Shown here in pieces: positions 16,809 through 25,992 of a DNA stretch of 64,000 nt. Position 1 is the stretch's first letter. The number at the start of each line of letters is the position of its first letter. The notes under the pieces were generated by a model, which was not told the origin of the DNA, made no database searches, and saw only the letters and a list, made by a program, of their open reading frames with translations. The position numbers and the translations under genes are program-made. Source of the DNA: an uncultured Oscillospiraceae bacterium (GTDB lineage Bacteria; Bacillota; Clostridia; Oscillospirales; Oscillospiraceae); contig CALXDC010000003.1 of NCBI GenBank assembly GCA_944386975.1, positions 1-64,000 of the forward strand, read 5' to 3'.

Positions 16809-18200
16809 ATGAGTGTGAAAAGCTGCGAAAAAGTTGAGACCAACAAGGTGGCGCTGACCGTCGAGGTGGATGCCGCCGCCTTTGAGGCCGCCATCGAGAA
16901 GGCCTACCGCAAGGTGCGCAACCAGATCAACGTCCCCGGCTTCCGCAAGGGCAAGGCCCCCCGGAAGATGATCGAGAACCTGTACGGCGTGGGCGTGTTC
17001 TACGATGAGGCCATCAATATTGCCATGCCCGACGCCTACGTGGCCGCCGTGGAGGCCGAGAAGCTGGAAGTGGTGGGCTACCCCGAGGTGGAGCTGCTGG
17101 ACGTGGGCAAGGACGGCTTCTCCTTCAAGGCCACCGTCTATGTGTATCCTGAGGTGAAGCTGGGCCAGTACAAGGGCCTCACCGCCCCCAAGGCCGAGGT
17201 GAAGGTGGGCGCCGCCGACGTGAACCGCCGCCTGGAGGAGATGGCCCAGCGCAACAGCCGTCTCGTCAGCGTGGAGCGGGCCGTGGAGAAGGGCGACACC
17301 GCCAACATCGACTACGAGGGCTTCGACAACGGCGTGCCCTTCGACGGCGGCAAGGCCGAGGGCTTCGATCTGGAGATCGGCTCCGGCAGCTTCGTCCCCG
17401 GCTTTGAGGATCAGCTCATCGGCATGAGCGCCGGCGAGGAGAAGGACATCGACATCACCTTCCCCGAGGACTATCACAAGGATCTGGCCGGCAAGGCCGT
17501 GGTGTTCCACGTGAAGGTCAACTCCGTCCAGGTCAAGGAGGTCCCCGCCATTGACGACGAGTTTGCCAAGGACGTCAGCGAGTTTGACACCCTGGCCGAT
17601 CTGAAGAAGGACATCAAGGCCAAGATCACCGCCGACCGGGAGGAGGCCGCCAGCCGCGCCTTTGAGGACGAGCTGATGCAGAAGGTGGCCGACGCTGTGG
17701 AGTGCGACGTGCCCCAGCCCATGGTGGACGAGCAGGCCCAGCGCTTTGTGCAGAATCTGAAGATGCAGATTCAGCAGCAGGGTATCCCCTATGACCAGTA
17801 CCTGAAGCTGACCAACATGACCGAGGAGGACCTGCTGGGCCAGGCCCAGGAGCCCTCCCTGCGCCAGGTGAAGCTGGAGCTGGCCATGGCCGCCATCGCC
17901 AAGGAGGAGAAGGTGGAGGTCTCCGAGGAGGAGATCGAGGCCGAGTACGCCAAGAACGCCGAGCAGTACGGCATGAAGGCCGAGGACCTGAAGAAGTACA
18001 TCTCCGCCGACGCCATCCGGGAGCAGCTGACCAACCAGAAGGTGGTCAAGATCGTGGTGGACAGCGCCGTGGCCACCAAGGTGGAGGAGCCCAAGAAGAA
18101 GGCCCCCGCCAAGAAGAAGGCCGCCAAGGAGGAGGGCGAGGAGGCCCCCGCCCAGGAGGCCGCTGAGGAGACTTCCGAGACTGCTGAGAGCGCCGAGTAA
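16809..18200 (+). CDS. tig: Trigger factor (ribosome-associated chaperone, peptidyl-prolyl isomerase)
   Basis: A 463-residue protein. The ribosome-binding domain (1-145) contains the signature loop 'NVPGFRKGKAPRKMIE' (about 40-55). The FKBP-type isomerase domain (about 155-245) includes EKGDTANIDYEG and GSGSFVPGFEDQLIGM. The helical C-terminal chaperone body runs to about 425. The last 40 residues are low-complexity Lys/Ala then Glu/Ala, a tail absent from E. coli and B. subtilis trigger factors. It binds nascent chains at the ribosome exit. AACGGAGGAAAAG precedes the ATG. It heads the tig-clpP-clpX-lon-engB cluster. Confidence 0.95.
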   Translation: MSVKSCEKVETNKVALTVEVDAAAFEAAIEKAYRKVRNQINVPGFRKGKAPRKMIENLYGVGVFYDEAINIAMPDAYVAAVEAEKLEVVGYPEVELLDVGKDGFSFKATVYVYPEVKLGQYKGLTAPKAEVKVGAADVNRRLEEMAQRNSRLVSVERAVEKGDTANIDYEGFDNGVPFDGGKAEGFDLEIGSGSFVPGFEDQLIGMSAGEEKDIDITFPEDYHKDLAGKAVVFHVKVNSVQVKEVPAIDDEFAKDVSEFDTLADLKKDIKAKITADREEAASRAFEDELMQKVADAVECDVPQPMVDEQAQRFVQNLKMQIQQQGIPYDQYLKLTNMTEEDLLGQAQEPSLRQVKLELAMAAIAKEEKVEVSEEEIEAEYAKNAEQYGMKAEDLKKYISADAIREQLTNQKVVKIVVDSAVATKVEEPKKKAPAKKKAAKEEGEEAPAQEAAEETSETAESAE

Positions 18201-18215
18201 GGCTTTTTTGACCGG

Positions 18216-18260
18216 GACGGGGGAAAAATCGCGCCTGCGGGTACTAATTTTTCCCCCGTC
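18216..18260 (+). terminator. Strong hairpin between tig and clpP
   Basis: A perfect 14-bp stem (18216-18229 with 18247-18260) with a 17-base loop. The T-tract lies inside the right arm rather than after it, so termination may be partial and let some transcription reach clpP. Confidence 0.55.
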
Positions 18261-18362
18261 CGGTTATCATACAGGGGGTCCCCGCCCCGCGGGGAGCGCC
18301 TGTGTCAGCGCCGTTGCGTGTGGGCGCAGGAGGTATTCAGGATTCAGGAGGTTGATTCCAAC

Positions 18363-18944
18363 ATGAGCTTAGTTCCCTATGTAGTAGAGCAGACCAACCG
18401 GGGCGAGCGGTCCTACGACATCTTCTCCCGCCTGCTCAACGACCGCATCATTTTCCTGGGCGAAGAGGTCAACGACACCACCGCCTCTCTGGTAGTGGCC
18501 CAGCTGTTGTATCTGGAGAGCCAGGACCCGGACAAGGAGATCCAGTTGTATATCAACAGCCCCGGTGGTTCCGTCACCGCCGGCATGGCCATCTACGATA
18601 CCATGCAGTACATCAAGTGCGACGTGTCCACCATCTGCATCGGCATGGCCGCCAGCATGGGCGCCTTTCTCCTCAGCTCCGGGGCCAAGGGCAAGCGGAT
18701 TGCCCTGCCCAACGCGGAGATCATGATTCACCAGCCCTCCGCCGGCACCCAGGGTCAGATCACCGACATGGCCATCCACCTCAAGCGGTTGGAGACCATC
18801 AAGAAGCGGATGAACAAGATCCTGGCGGACAACACCGGCAAGAGCATCGAGGAGGTCACCGCCGCCTGCGAGCGGGACAACTTCATGTCCGCCGAAGAGG
18901 CCCAGGCCTTCGGCCTCATTGATAAGGTTATTTACACGAGGTAA
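18363..18944 (+). CDS. clpP: ATP-dependent Clp protease, proteolytic subunit
   Basis: A 193-residue serine peptidase. The catalytic triad is at canonical positions: Ser98 in [11 protein letters not shown], His123 in IMIHQPSAG and Asp172. The N-terminal '[23 protein letters not shown]' is also typical. Fourteen subunits form a barrel that degrades proteins fed by ClpX. The ATG at 18363 is preferred (AGGAGG 11 bases upstream); an in-frame earlier start would add residues unlike the family. clpX follows after 7 bases. Confidence 0.96.
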   Translation: MSLVPYVVEQTNRGERSYDIFSRLLNDRIIFLGEEVNDTTASLVVAQLLYLESQDPDKEIQLYINSPGGSVTAGMAIYDTMQYIKCDVSTICIGMAASMGAFLLSSGAKGKRIALPNAEIMIHQPSAGTQGQITDMAIHLKRLETIKKRMNKILADNTGKSIEEVTAACERDNFMSAEEAQAFGLIDKVIYTR

Positions 18945-18951
18945 TTGTCCC

Positions 18952-20256
18952 ATGAGCGACGAAAAGAAATCCCTGCGCTGTTCCTTCTGCGGCCGCCACG
19001 AGGAGCAGGTGGAGCGGATGATCCAGGGGCCCGGGGTCCGGATCTGCGACAACTGCATCCGTCTTTGCATGAGCATTCTGGAGGAGGACTACGAGGAGCA
19101 CCCCTCCGCCCCGGAGGTGCCGGACACCCTGCCCACCCCCCGGGAGATCCGGGCGGTGCTGGACCAGTATATCATCGGGCAGGACAGCGCCAAGGTGGCT
19201 CTGGCCGTGTCTGTGTACAACCACTATAAGCGGATCTATTTCGGCGGCGGCGACGAGGTGGAACTGCAGAAGAGCAATATCCTCATGATCGGGCCTACCG
19301 GCAGCGGCAAGACCCTCTTTGCCCAGACCTTGGCCCGCATCCTGAAGGTGCCCTTCGCCATTGCCGACGCCACCACCCTCACTGAGGCGGGCTATGTGGG
19401 CGACGACGTGGAGAACATCCTCCTCCGTCTTCTCCAGGCCGCCGACTATGACGTGGAGCTGGCGGAGCACGGCATCATCTATGTGGATGAGATCGACAAG
19501 ATCGCCCGGAAGAGCGAGAACACCTCCATCACCCGGGACGTGTCCGGCGAGGGCGTCCAGCAGGCCCTTCTGAAGATTCTGGAGGGCACTGTGGCCAACG
19601 TGCCGCCTCAGGGCGGCCGGAAGCACCCCCACCAGGAGTTCATCCAGATCGACACCCACAACATCCTCTTCATCTGCGGCGGCGCCTTTGACGGCATCGA
19701 CAAGATCATCGAGCGGCGTCTTGACAAGAAGGGCATCGGCTTCGGCGCCGAGATCCCCAGCAAGAAGGACCGGGACGTGGGGGCGCTTTTGAAGGAGGTC
19801 CAGCCCCACGACCTTTTGAAGTTCGGCATCATTCCGGAGCTGGTGGGCCGTCTGCCGGTGATCGCCCCCCTCCAATCCCTCCAGCGCGCCGACCTGGTGC
19901 GGATTCTCACCGAGCCCAAGAATGCTTTGGTGAAGCAGTACCAGAAGCTCTTCGAGTACGACGATGTGGAGCTGGTGTTTGCCGACGGGGCCCTGGAGGC
20001 GGTGGCCGACAAGGCCATTCAGCGCAACATCGGCGCCCGGGGCCTCCGGGCGGTGATGGAGGGCATCCTCACCGGCATCATGTACGACATTCCCTCCGAT
20101 CCCACCATCACCAGGGTGACGGTGACCCCCGCCTGCGTGGCCGGGGAGGAGAAGCCCCTTTTGGAGCGGGATCCGGACAAGACCAGCCGTCCCGCCCGGC
20201 TGAAGGGCGGTAAGAGCGAGGAGAGGAGCCGGTCCAATCCGGCCTCCGCCTCCTGA
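18952..20256 (+). CDS. clpX: ATP-dependent Clp protease, ATP-binding subunit ClpX
   Basis: A 434-residue AAA+ unfoldase. The N-terminal zinc finger is intact (Cys10, Cys13, Cys32, Cys35). Walker A is GPTGSGKT and Walker B '[12 protein letters not shown]'. The pore loop GYVGDDVE and the arginine-finger region follow, and the IGFG loop that docks on ClpP is present as 'KKGIGFGAE'. The C-terminal tail is short and Arg/Ser-rich. It partners with the ClpP encoded 7 bases upstream. The ribosome site GAGG lies inside the end of clpP, suggesting coupled translation. Confidence 0.96.
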   Translation: MSDEKKSLRCSFCGRHEEQVERMIQGPGVRICDNCIRLCMSILEEDYEEHPSAPEVPDTLPTPREIRAVLDQYIIGQDSAKVALAVSVYNHYKRIYFGGGDEVELQKSNILMIGPTGSGKTLFAQTLARILKVPFAIADATTLTEAGYVGDDVENILLRLLQAADYDVELAEHGIIYVDEIDKIARKSENTSITRDVSGEGVQQALLKILEGTVANVPPQGGRKHPHQEFIQIDTHNILFICGGAFDGIDKIIERRLDKKGIGFGAEIPSKKDRDVGALLKEVQPHDLLKFGIIPELVGRLPVIAPLQSLQRADLVRILTEPKNALVKQYQKLFEYDDVELVFADGALEAVADKAIQRNIGARGLRAVMEGILTGIMYDIPSDPTITRVTVTPACVAGEEKPLLERDPDKTSRPARLKGGKSEERSRSNPASAS

Positions 20257-20292
20257 AAAAACAAGAAGAATTGTCCCTTGCAGGACAAATGT

Positions 20293-20330
20293 GGGTGAAA
20301 AGAGGTGTCCTGCGACACCTCTTTTCGCCC
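20293..20330 (+). terminator. Long hairpin between clpX and lon
   Basis: A 17-bp stem with one G-T pair (20293-20309 with 20314-20330, loop CTGC). The right arm holds TTTT and is followed by CCCATTTCC. It probably ends or attenuates clpPX transcripts. Confidence 0.6.
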
Positions 20331-20415
20331 ATTTCCGGGGAAATTTCCAGCATCTGGAAGTCCCTGACCCATAAGACGCGGAGGGTTCCATATCCGCGCC
20401 GGAAAGGAGAGACCT

Positions 20416-22818
20416 ATGGAACAGCAGATGACCATGAATATTCCCGCCCTCGCCCTGCGGGGGCTGACCATATTTCCCAATATGCTCACCACCATTGATG
20501 TGGAGCGGGAGGCGTCCATCCGGGCGCTGGAGCGGTGCATGGAGCACGACGAGAAGATTTTTCTGGTGACCCAGAGAGAGATCAGCACGGAGAACCCGGA
20601 GGAAAAGGACCTGTACACGGTGGGCACCGTCTCCGTGATCCGACAGATTCTGCGGATCTCCGAGCGGACCATCCGGGTGCTGATGGAGGGCAAGAGCCGG
20701 GCCAAGCTCCGCCGTCTGTGGCAGCTGACCCCCTATCTCCAGGCCAATGTGGAGCTGATCGAGGAAAAGCCGGTCCGCTCCTCCGGGGACCGGCTGGAGG
20801 CCCTTCTCCGCCAGACCTTCGCCAATATCCATGATTACAACGAGATGGCCCCCCGGTCCAACGATGAGCTTCTCACCGTGACGGCGGACTGCCGGGACCC
20901 GGGGTATCTGGCGGACTACATCGCCCAGAATATTGCCCTGCGCCATCAGGATAAGCAGGTGATTCTGGAGGAGCTGCGGCCCATGGTCCGGCTCCAGCGG
21001 GTCAACGAGCTTCTCAAGCGCGAGATGGACGTGATGGACCTGGAGCAGGAGCTGGAGAGCAAGATCCGCCAGCACGTGGGCGAGGTCCAGCGGGAGAACA
21101 TCCTTCGGGAACAGCTGCGGGTGATCCGCCGGGAGCTGGGCGAGGGGGAGGAAGGCGACGGCGAGATCGAGGAATACCGCCAGAAGATCCTGTCCCTGCA
21201 CCTGGAGGAAGAGGTGGAGGCCAAGCTCCTCAAGGAGCTGGGGCGGCTGCAGAAGCAGCCCTTCGGCAGTGCCGAGGGCTCCGTTCTCCGCAACTATCTG
21301 GATGTGTGCCTGGAGATGCCCTGGAACCACCGCACCAAGGAGCGGGCCAACGTGGAGGCGGCCCGGAAGATTCTGGACCACGACCACTTCGGCCTGGAGA
21401 AGGTGAAGGAGCGGATTTTGGAGTTCATCGCCGTCAAGCAGCTGAACCCCGACGCCAAGGGCCAGATCCTCTGCCTGGTGGGCCCTCCGGGGGTGGGCAA
21501 GACCTCCATCGCCATCTCTGTGGCCAAGGCCCTCAACCGCAAGCTCAGCCGCCTCAGTCTCGGCGGCGTCCACGACGAGGCGGAGATCCGAGGCCATCGA
21601 AAGACCTACATAGGCGCCATGCCCGGCCGCATCATCGACGCCATCAGCCGCAGCGGCTCCATGAATCCCCTGCTGGTGCTGGATGAGATTGACAAGCTGG
21701 GCACAGACCACCGGGGCGACCCCGCCTCGGCGTTGCTGGAGGTGCTGGACAGCGAGCAGAACTACGCCTTCCGGGACCACTATCTGGAGATCCCCGTGGA
21801 TCTCCGCCAGGTGATGTTCATTACTACCGCCAACACCACCGAGACCATTCCCCGGCCCCTGCTGGACCGGATGGAGGTCATCGAGCTCAGCTCCTATACC
21901 GACGAGGAGAAGGTGCAGATTGCACGGCGATATCTTTTGCCGAAGGAAATGAAGGAGCACGGCCTGAAGGCCCGGCAGCTCTCCGTCAGCGATGGGGCTC
22001 TTCGGGCGATGATCGAAGGCTATACCCGGGAGTCCGGCGTCCGCCAGCTGGAGCGGACCTGCGGCAAGCTCTGCCGCCGCGCCGCCATGGTGCTGGTCAG
22101 CGGCGAGAGCAAGCAGGTCAAGGTGACGGAGGAGAACCTCCAGACCTATCTGGATGTACCCAGGTTTACCCGGCCCAATCTCTCCGGCAAGGAGGAGGTG
22201 GGGCTGGTGAACGGACTGGCCTGGACGGAAGTGGGCGGCGAGCTTCTGGAGGTGGAGGTCAACGTGATGGAGGGCAGCGGTAAGCTGGAGCTCACCGGCA
22301 ACCTGGGCGACGTGATGAAGGAGAGCGCCCACGCCGCCCTCAGCTGCCTGAGAAGCCGGATTTCCCAGCTGGGACTGGAGCCGGACTTCTATAAAACCAA
22401 GGACATCCACATCCACTTCCCCGAGGGAGCGGTGCCCAAGGATGGGCCCAGCGCCGGCATTGCCATCACCACCGCCCTGCTGTCCGCTCTCACGGAGCGG
22501 AAGGTCCGGGGGGATGTGGCCATGACCGGTGAGATCACCCTGCGGGGACGGGTGCTGGCCATCGGCGGGCTGAAGGAGAAGACCATGGCCGCCTATCGGG
22601 CTGGGATCAAGACGGTGATCATTCCCAAGGAAAATGAGAAGGACCTCCGGGACATTGATCCCACCGTCCGGGAGGGACTGCGGTTTGTGCCGGCGGAGAC
22701 CATTGACACGGTGCTGGCAGAGGCTCTGGTGTATCCGGAGAATCACAGCCTGGAGGAGCTGGCGGTGGCCTTCACGCCCCCGGCGGAGCCCCAGAAGGAC
22801 CTGGCATTGCGCCAGTGA
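20416..22818 (+). CDS. lon: ATP-dependent Lon protease
   Basis: An 800-residue LonA-type protease. It has an N-terminal substrate-binding domain (about 8-200) and a coiled-coil. The AAA+ module carries Walker A GPPGVGKTS (356-364) and Walker B LLVLDEIDK. The peptidase domain carries the Ser679/Lys722 dyad (PKDGPSAG; GGLKEK) at E. coli numbering. It degrades misfolded and regulatory proteins as a hexamer. GAAAGGAGAGACCT precedes the ATG. Its place between clpX and engB is conserved in Bacillus. Confidence 0.97.
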   Translation: MEQQMTMNIPALALRGLTIFPNMLTTIDVEREASIRALERCMEHDEKIFLVTQREISTENPEEKDLYTVGTVSVIRQILRISERTIRVLMEGKSRAKLRRLWQLTPYLQANVELIEEKPVRSSGDRLEALLRQTFANIHDYNEMAPRSNDELLTVTADCRDPGYLADYIAQNIALRHQDKQVILEELRPMVRLQRVNELLKREMDVMDLEQELESKIRQHVGEVQRENILREQLRVIRRELGEGEEGDGEIEEYRQKILSLHLEEEVEAKLLKELGRLQKQPFGSAEGSVLRNYLDVCLEMPWNHRTKERANVEAARKILDHDHFGLEKVKERILEFIAVKQLNPDAKGQILCLVGPPGVGKTSIAISVAKALNRKLSRLSLGGVHDEAEIRGHRKTYIGAMPGRIIDAISRSGSMNPLLVLDEIDKLGTDHRGDPASALLEVLDSEQNYAFRDHYLEIPVDLRQVMFITTANTTETIPRPLLDRMEVIELSSYTDEEKVQIARRYLLPKEMKEHGLKARQLSVSDGALRAMIEGYTRESGVRQLERTCGKLCRRAAMVLVSGESKQVKVTEENLQTYLDVPRFTRPNLSGKEEVGLVNGLAWTEVGGELLEVEVNVMEGSGKLELTGNLGDVMKESAHAALSCLRSRISQLGLEPDFYKTKDIHIHFPEGAVPKDGPSAGIAITTALLSALTERKVRGDVAMTGEITLRGRVLAIGGLKEKTMAAYRAGIKTVIIPKENEKDLRDIDPTVREGLRFVPAETIDTVLAEALVYPENHSLEELAVAFTPPAEPQKDLALRQ

Positions 22819-22831
22819 GAGAGGAGGTCCC

Positions 22832-23431
22832 ATGGCGGTCAACTTCAACAAGGCGGAGTTTGTGCTGTCGGCGGTACGGCCGGAGGGCTTTATCCGGGAC
22901 GGACTCCACCAGCTGGCCTTCGCCGGTCGCTCCAACGTGGGAAAGAGCTCGGTGATCAACCGGGTGGTAGGGCGAAAGAACTTCGCCCGGGTGGGAGCCT
23001 CTCCGGGGAAGACCACCCAGATCAACTATTTCCGCATCGATGGTCAGCTCTACCTGGTGGATCTGCCGGGCTACGGTTACGCCAAGGTGTCCAAGGCGGA
23101 GCGGGACCGGTGGGGCAGGCTCATGGAGGCCTACTTCGCCTCCGGCCTTATCACCTGGGGCGTGATGATCGTGGACGCCCGCCACAAGCCCACGGCAGAC
23201 GATGTGACCATGGCCCAGTGGTTCCGGGATACGGGTTGTCCTCTCATCGTGGTGGCCAACAAGCTGGATAAGTTAAAAAAATCGGAGATCGAGCCAAACC
23301 TCCTCCAGGTCCGGGAGACCCTCTCCCTGGGGGAAGAGGTGCCTGTCGTCCCCTTTTCTGCGGAGAAGGGGGATGGTCGGGAGGAGCTTCACCGTCTGCT
23401 GGAGCAGGCGGTGGGCGCCATCGAAGTATAG
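22832..23431 (+). CDS. engB: Ribosome biogenesis GTP-binding protein EngB (YsxC)
   Basis: A 199-residue TrmE-Era-like GTPase. G1 is AGRSNVGKSS, G2 lies in 'SPGKTTQINYF', G3 is DLPGYGYAKV, G4 is NKLDK and G5 is FSAEKGDG. It is needed for 50S subunit assembly. The ATG at 22832 has GAGAGGAGGTCCC upstream, 13 bases after lon. The upstream in-frame extension would overlap lon and is rejected. It is last in the cluster and followed by a terminator. Confidence 0.96.
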   Translation: MAVNFNKAEFVLSAVRPEGFIRDGLHQLAFAGRSNVGKSSVINRVVGRKNFARVGASPGKTTQINYFRIDGQLYLVDLPGYGYAKVSKAERDRWGRLMEAYFASGLITWGVMIVDARHKPTADDVTMAQWFRDTGCPLIVVANKLDKLKKSEIEPNLLQVRETLSLGEEVPVVPFSAEKGDGREELHRLLEQAVGAIEV

Positions 23432-23440
23432 CGGCGAAGA

Positions 23441-23478
23441 GAGCGGAGGATCCTGCGGGGTCCTCCGCTCTGCTTTTT
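23441..23478 (+). terminator. Terminator of the lon-engB transcript
   Basis: A 10-bp stem GAGCGGAGGA/TCCTCCGCTC (23441-23450 with 23461-23470), then TGCTTTTT. Confidence 0.85.
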
Positions 23479-23572
23479 ATAAAAAAAGAAAAAACAAAAT
23501 AGGGAACTTTTTCCGAAGTCGGTTCGTCTAAGAAGTAAGAACGCGGCGCCGCCGCGAAAAAAAGGAGAATGC

Positions 23573-24589
23573 ATGATGAGGAAAGAACGAATTGCCGCGC
23601 TGACCCTCAGCGCCGCCCTGGCTTTTGGCATCAGCGTGCCTGCACTGGCTGTGGAACGTGGTCCTGAGAACGTGGTTCCCACGCTGATTTCCCAGCAGGA
23701 GGCAGAGCCCCTGCCTGACAGCATGTTATATTACGGCACCATTTCCGGAGTTTTCCGGGATGAGGCGGACGTTGTCACCAAAGTACAGATGACCTCCGAG
23801 TCCAAGGGGGAGATGGTCTTCCATATCAGTGAGAACACTCTGTACGTAGACGCCGGGAAGCACTGCGCCGCAGACGCCTCCTTGCTGGAGGAGGGCGCGG
23901 GCCTCTATGTGTTCCACAGCCCGGTGATGACCATGTCTCTGCCGCCCCAGACTGCCGCCATGGTGTTTGTGGGCAACATGCCCATGGATATGGGCTGCCC
24001 CATGTACCATGAGATTGAGGCGGTGGAGAAGCGGGACGATGCCACTGTAGTGACTACGGACAATGGTGGCTTGGAGTTGTATATGACCGATGAGACCGAC
24101 GTGTCCGCCTACGCCAAAGATGGTTCCACGGAGCTGAAAGAGGGCGGCCATGTGATGGCGTGGTACTCTGTGGTGACTGACAGCCTGCCCGGTCAGACCC
24201 ACCCCACCTATGTGATGGTTCTGCCTGAGGCGAAGACGCAGGAGGAGACTCCCGAGGCCATTTTGATCAACGGCGAGAAGCAGGAAATCACCAACCGTCA
24301 GGAGAACGGCGTGTGCATGGTGCCGGTTCGGGCCGTGGCCGAGGCCTTGGACCTGGAAGTGGGCTATGAGAAGGTGGACGGTGTGCAGACGATCACCGTC
24401 GCCGGGGAGGATTCCTCCGTTGTGGTGACTGCCCACAGCGCCGAGGCCAAGTCCGGCGACCAGATCAAGGTGCTGGATGCCGAGGTCTATGTAGAGGAGC
24501 CCGGTACCACCTGGGCGCCTGCCGGCCTCTTCTCCCTGCTGGGGATCTCCGTGGAGGAGACCGCTGACGGACTGAGCTTCACCAAGTAA
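23573..24589 (+). CDS. Exported protein with copper amine oxidase-like N-terminal domain
   Basis: A 338-residue protein. A signal peptide (RKERIAALTLSAALAFGISVPALA) is cut near residue 27. The middle (about 50-220) is beta-rich, Met-rich in one stretch (GNMPMDMGCPMYHE) and not recognised. The C-terminal part (about 230-335) shows the copper-amine-oxidase-N (PF07833) pattern: 'ILINGEKQE..CMVPVRAVAEALDLEVGYEKVDG' and a second 'AEVYVEEPGTTWAPAGLFSLLG'. This domain is common in clostridial cell-surface proteins and does not imply amine oxidase activity. Two adjacent ATGs (23573, 23576) follow AAAGGAG. It is monocistronic. Confidence 0.7.
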   Translation: MMRKERIAALTLSAALAFGISVPALAVERGPENVVPTLISQQEAEPLPDSMLYYGTISGVFRDEADVVTKVQMTSESKGEMVFHISENTLYVDAGKHCAADASLLEEGAGLYVFHSPVMTMSLPPQTAAMVFVGNMPMDMGCPMYHEIEAVEKRDDATVVTTDNGGLELYMTDETDVSAYAKDGSTELKEGGHVMAWYSVVTDSLPGQTHPTYVMVLPEAKTQEETPEAILINGEKQEITNRQENGVCMVPVRAVAEALDLEVGYEKVDGVQTITVAGEDSSVVVTAHSAEAKSGDQIKVLDAEVYVEEPGTTWAPAGLFSLLGISVEETADGLSFTK

Positions 24590-24605
24590 GACGATACAGA
24601 AAATC

Positions 24606-24642
24606 CCCCGCCGTGGACATTACTCCGCGGCGGGGTGTTTTT
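24606..24642 (+). terminator. Terminator after the exported protein
   Basis: A 12-bp stem with one G-T pair (24606-24617 with 24624-24635), then TGTTTTT. Confidence 0.88.
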
Positions 24643-24670
24643 GTCCGCTCACCGCCGTGGGCGGCCCTTA

Positions 24671-24711
24671 GAAAAATTCCCTCTGCAGAAAACACATCTG
24701 CAGAGGGAATT
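24671..24711 (-). terminator. Terminator of the MoxR-VWA operon
   Basis: A perfect 14-bp stem (24675-24688 with 24698-24711). Read on the minus strand it ends in AATTTTTC, directly after the VWA gene. Confidence 0.88.
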
Positions 24712-24720
24712 CCCTTCTTC

Positions 24721-25992
24721 TTATTGCACCAGCCGTCGGCAGGCCTGGGTCAGCTCACTGAGAGTGCTGCAGGGCAGCATCTGGCACAGGGCTCCCATGG
24801 TACGGATGCTGCCCACATATTGCCACTTTCCCTCGGGAATGGGATTGAGCCACAGTACCTTCCCCGCCATCCGGCCCGCCTCCTGAAGAGCCCGGCCCGC
24901 CCGGGGCAGGTCGATGGTCTTGGTGTCGGAGAGAATCAGCAGGGTGGCGGAGGGGTCCAGCACCGCCGGGCGCATCTGGGACAGCACCGCCAGGGCGGTG
25001 CCGAGATCGGTGCCCCGTCCGTAGAGCCCCGAATCCTTCACATATTGCCGGAAGGCGTCCATATTCTGGAGAGAGAAGGCATCCACCTCCCGGACCGCCT
25101 CAGAGAAGAGAAAGGTGCGGGAGGATTCCGCCACGTCGGATAGGGATTTGATGAACCGGAGGGCGAACTCGGAGAACTGGAGCATGGAGCCGGACACGTC
25201 GCACAGCAGCACCAGCCGCCGCTTCTTCCGCCGCTTGCGCCGGAAGGACAGGCGGTAGAGGGAGCCGCCGGTCTCCAGTCCCCGGCGGATGGTCCGCCGG
25301 AAGTCCAACGCCCCCTTATGGGCGGCGTGCTGCCGCCGTACCGACAGCTCCGCGTTGAGCTGCTGGGTGATTCGGGCGATGAGGGCAGTGGCCCGGGGGA
25401 TCTCCTCATCTCGGAAGGTGCCGATATCCCGAACCATGAGGGCCATCTCCGGGTCCAGCGCCTCCTCCACCCCCACCGCCGCGTCCTCCATCAGCATCTG
25501 CTGCTCTAAGAGGAACCGCATGAACACGGAGCGGATGAAATTGGTGTAGAGCTGGGGGCTGCGGTCAATGTTGGGCTTGGTGCGCTCCATCAGCTGCCGC
25601 AGCTCCTCCCGCTTCTCCTCACTCATCTTCATATAGACTTCCCGCAGGTCGTCCCGGATGTCCAGGGGCTGGCCCCGGACCTGGAGGTCCCGCTCCGCCT
25701 CGGCCTGACGGCGGGCCATCTCCTCCGCCTCCGCCTTCCGCTTGGCCCGGATGGCCTCCTTCTGCTCCTGGCTGACGAAAAAGCCGTCGAAGGCCCGGTC
25801 AAAGACGGCCTGCTCTCCCTGGGATTTGGCAAACACCGACCGGAGGGCCCAGCGGACCCGCTCCCGGTCGTCAAAACCCATTGCCTCCAGAATGGCGCAG
25901 GCGTCCGCCGTTTCCGCCAGCCCCACCGCCAGCCCCTCCTGGCGTAGCAGGTGAGTGAACTCCGTCAGCTTCTCAAGGTAGATGCTTCTCAT
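24721..25992 (-). CDS. VWA domain protein (CoxE-like), partner of the MoxR ATPase
   Basis: A 423-residue protein with no signal peptide. Residues 1-240 are helical and charged, with a coiled-coil-like stretch rich in Glu/Arg/Ala (about 70-110). The C-terminal half is a von Willebrand A fold whose metal-binding MIDAS begins with DVSGS (Asp265-Ser269) and continues with a Thr in GRGTDLGTAL and 'LLILSDTKTID'. MoxR ATPases and VWA proteins encoded side by side act as metal-cofactor insertion or chaperone machines (for example CoxD/CoxE). The target is unknown, and no candidate metalloenzyme lies beside it. It overlaps the ATPase gene by 4 bases. Confidence 0.85.
   Translation of the reverse strand: MRSIYLEKLTEFTHLLRQEGLAVGLAETADACAILEAMGFDDRERVRWALRSVFAKSQGEQAVFDRAFDGFFVSQEQKEAIRAKRKAEAEEMARRQAEAERDLQVRGQPLDIRDDLREVYMKMSEEKREELRQLMERTKPNIDRSPQLYTNFIRSVFMRFLLEQQMLMEDAAVGVEEALDPEMALMVRDIGTFRDEEIPRATALIARITQQLNAELSVRRQHAAHKGALDFRRTIRRGLETGGSLYRLSFRRKRRKKRRLVLLCDVSGSMLQFSEFALRFIKSLSDVAESSRTFLFSEAVREVDAFSLQNMDAFRQYVKDSGLYGRGTDLGTALAVLSQMRPAVLDPSATLLILSDTKTIDLPRAGRALQEAGRMAGKVLWLNPIPEGKWQYVGSIRTMGALCQMLPCSTLSELTQACRRLVQ

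Noticed and set aside
18928-23025. A minus-strand open frame of about 1365 codons opposite clpX, lon and engB
   Set aside because: It is the mirror of strongly biased GC-rich codons on the plus strand. Its product is low-complexity His/Leu/Gly-rich, has no ribosome site and no known domain, while the plus strand carries complete, canonical genes.
23573-24589. Copper amine oxidase enzyme
   Set aside because: Only the small N-terminal-like domain is present. The catalytic domain with its topaquinone Tyr is absent.
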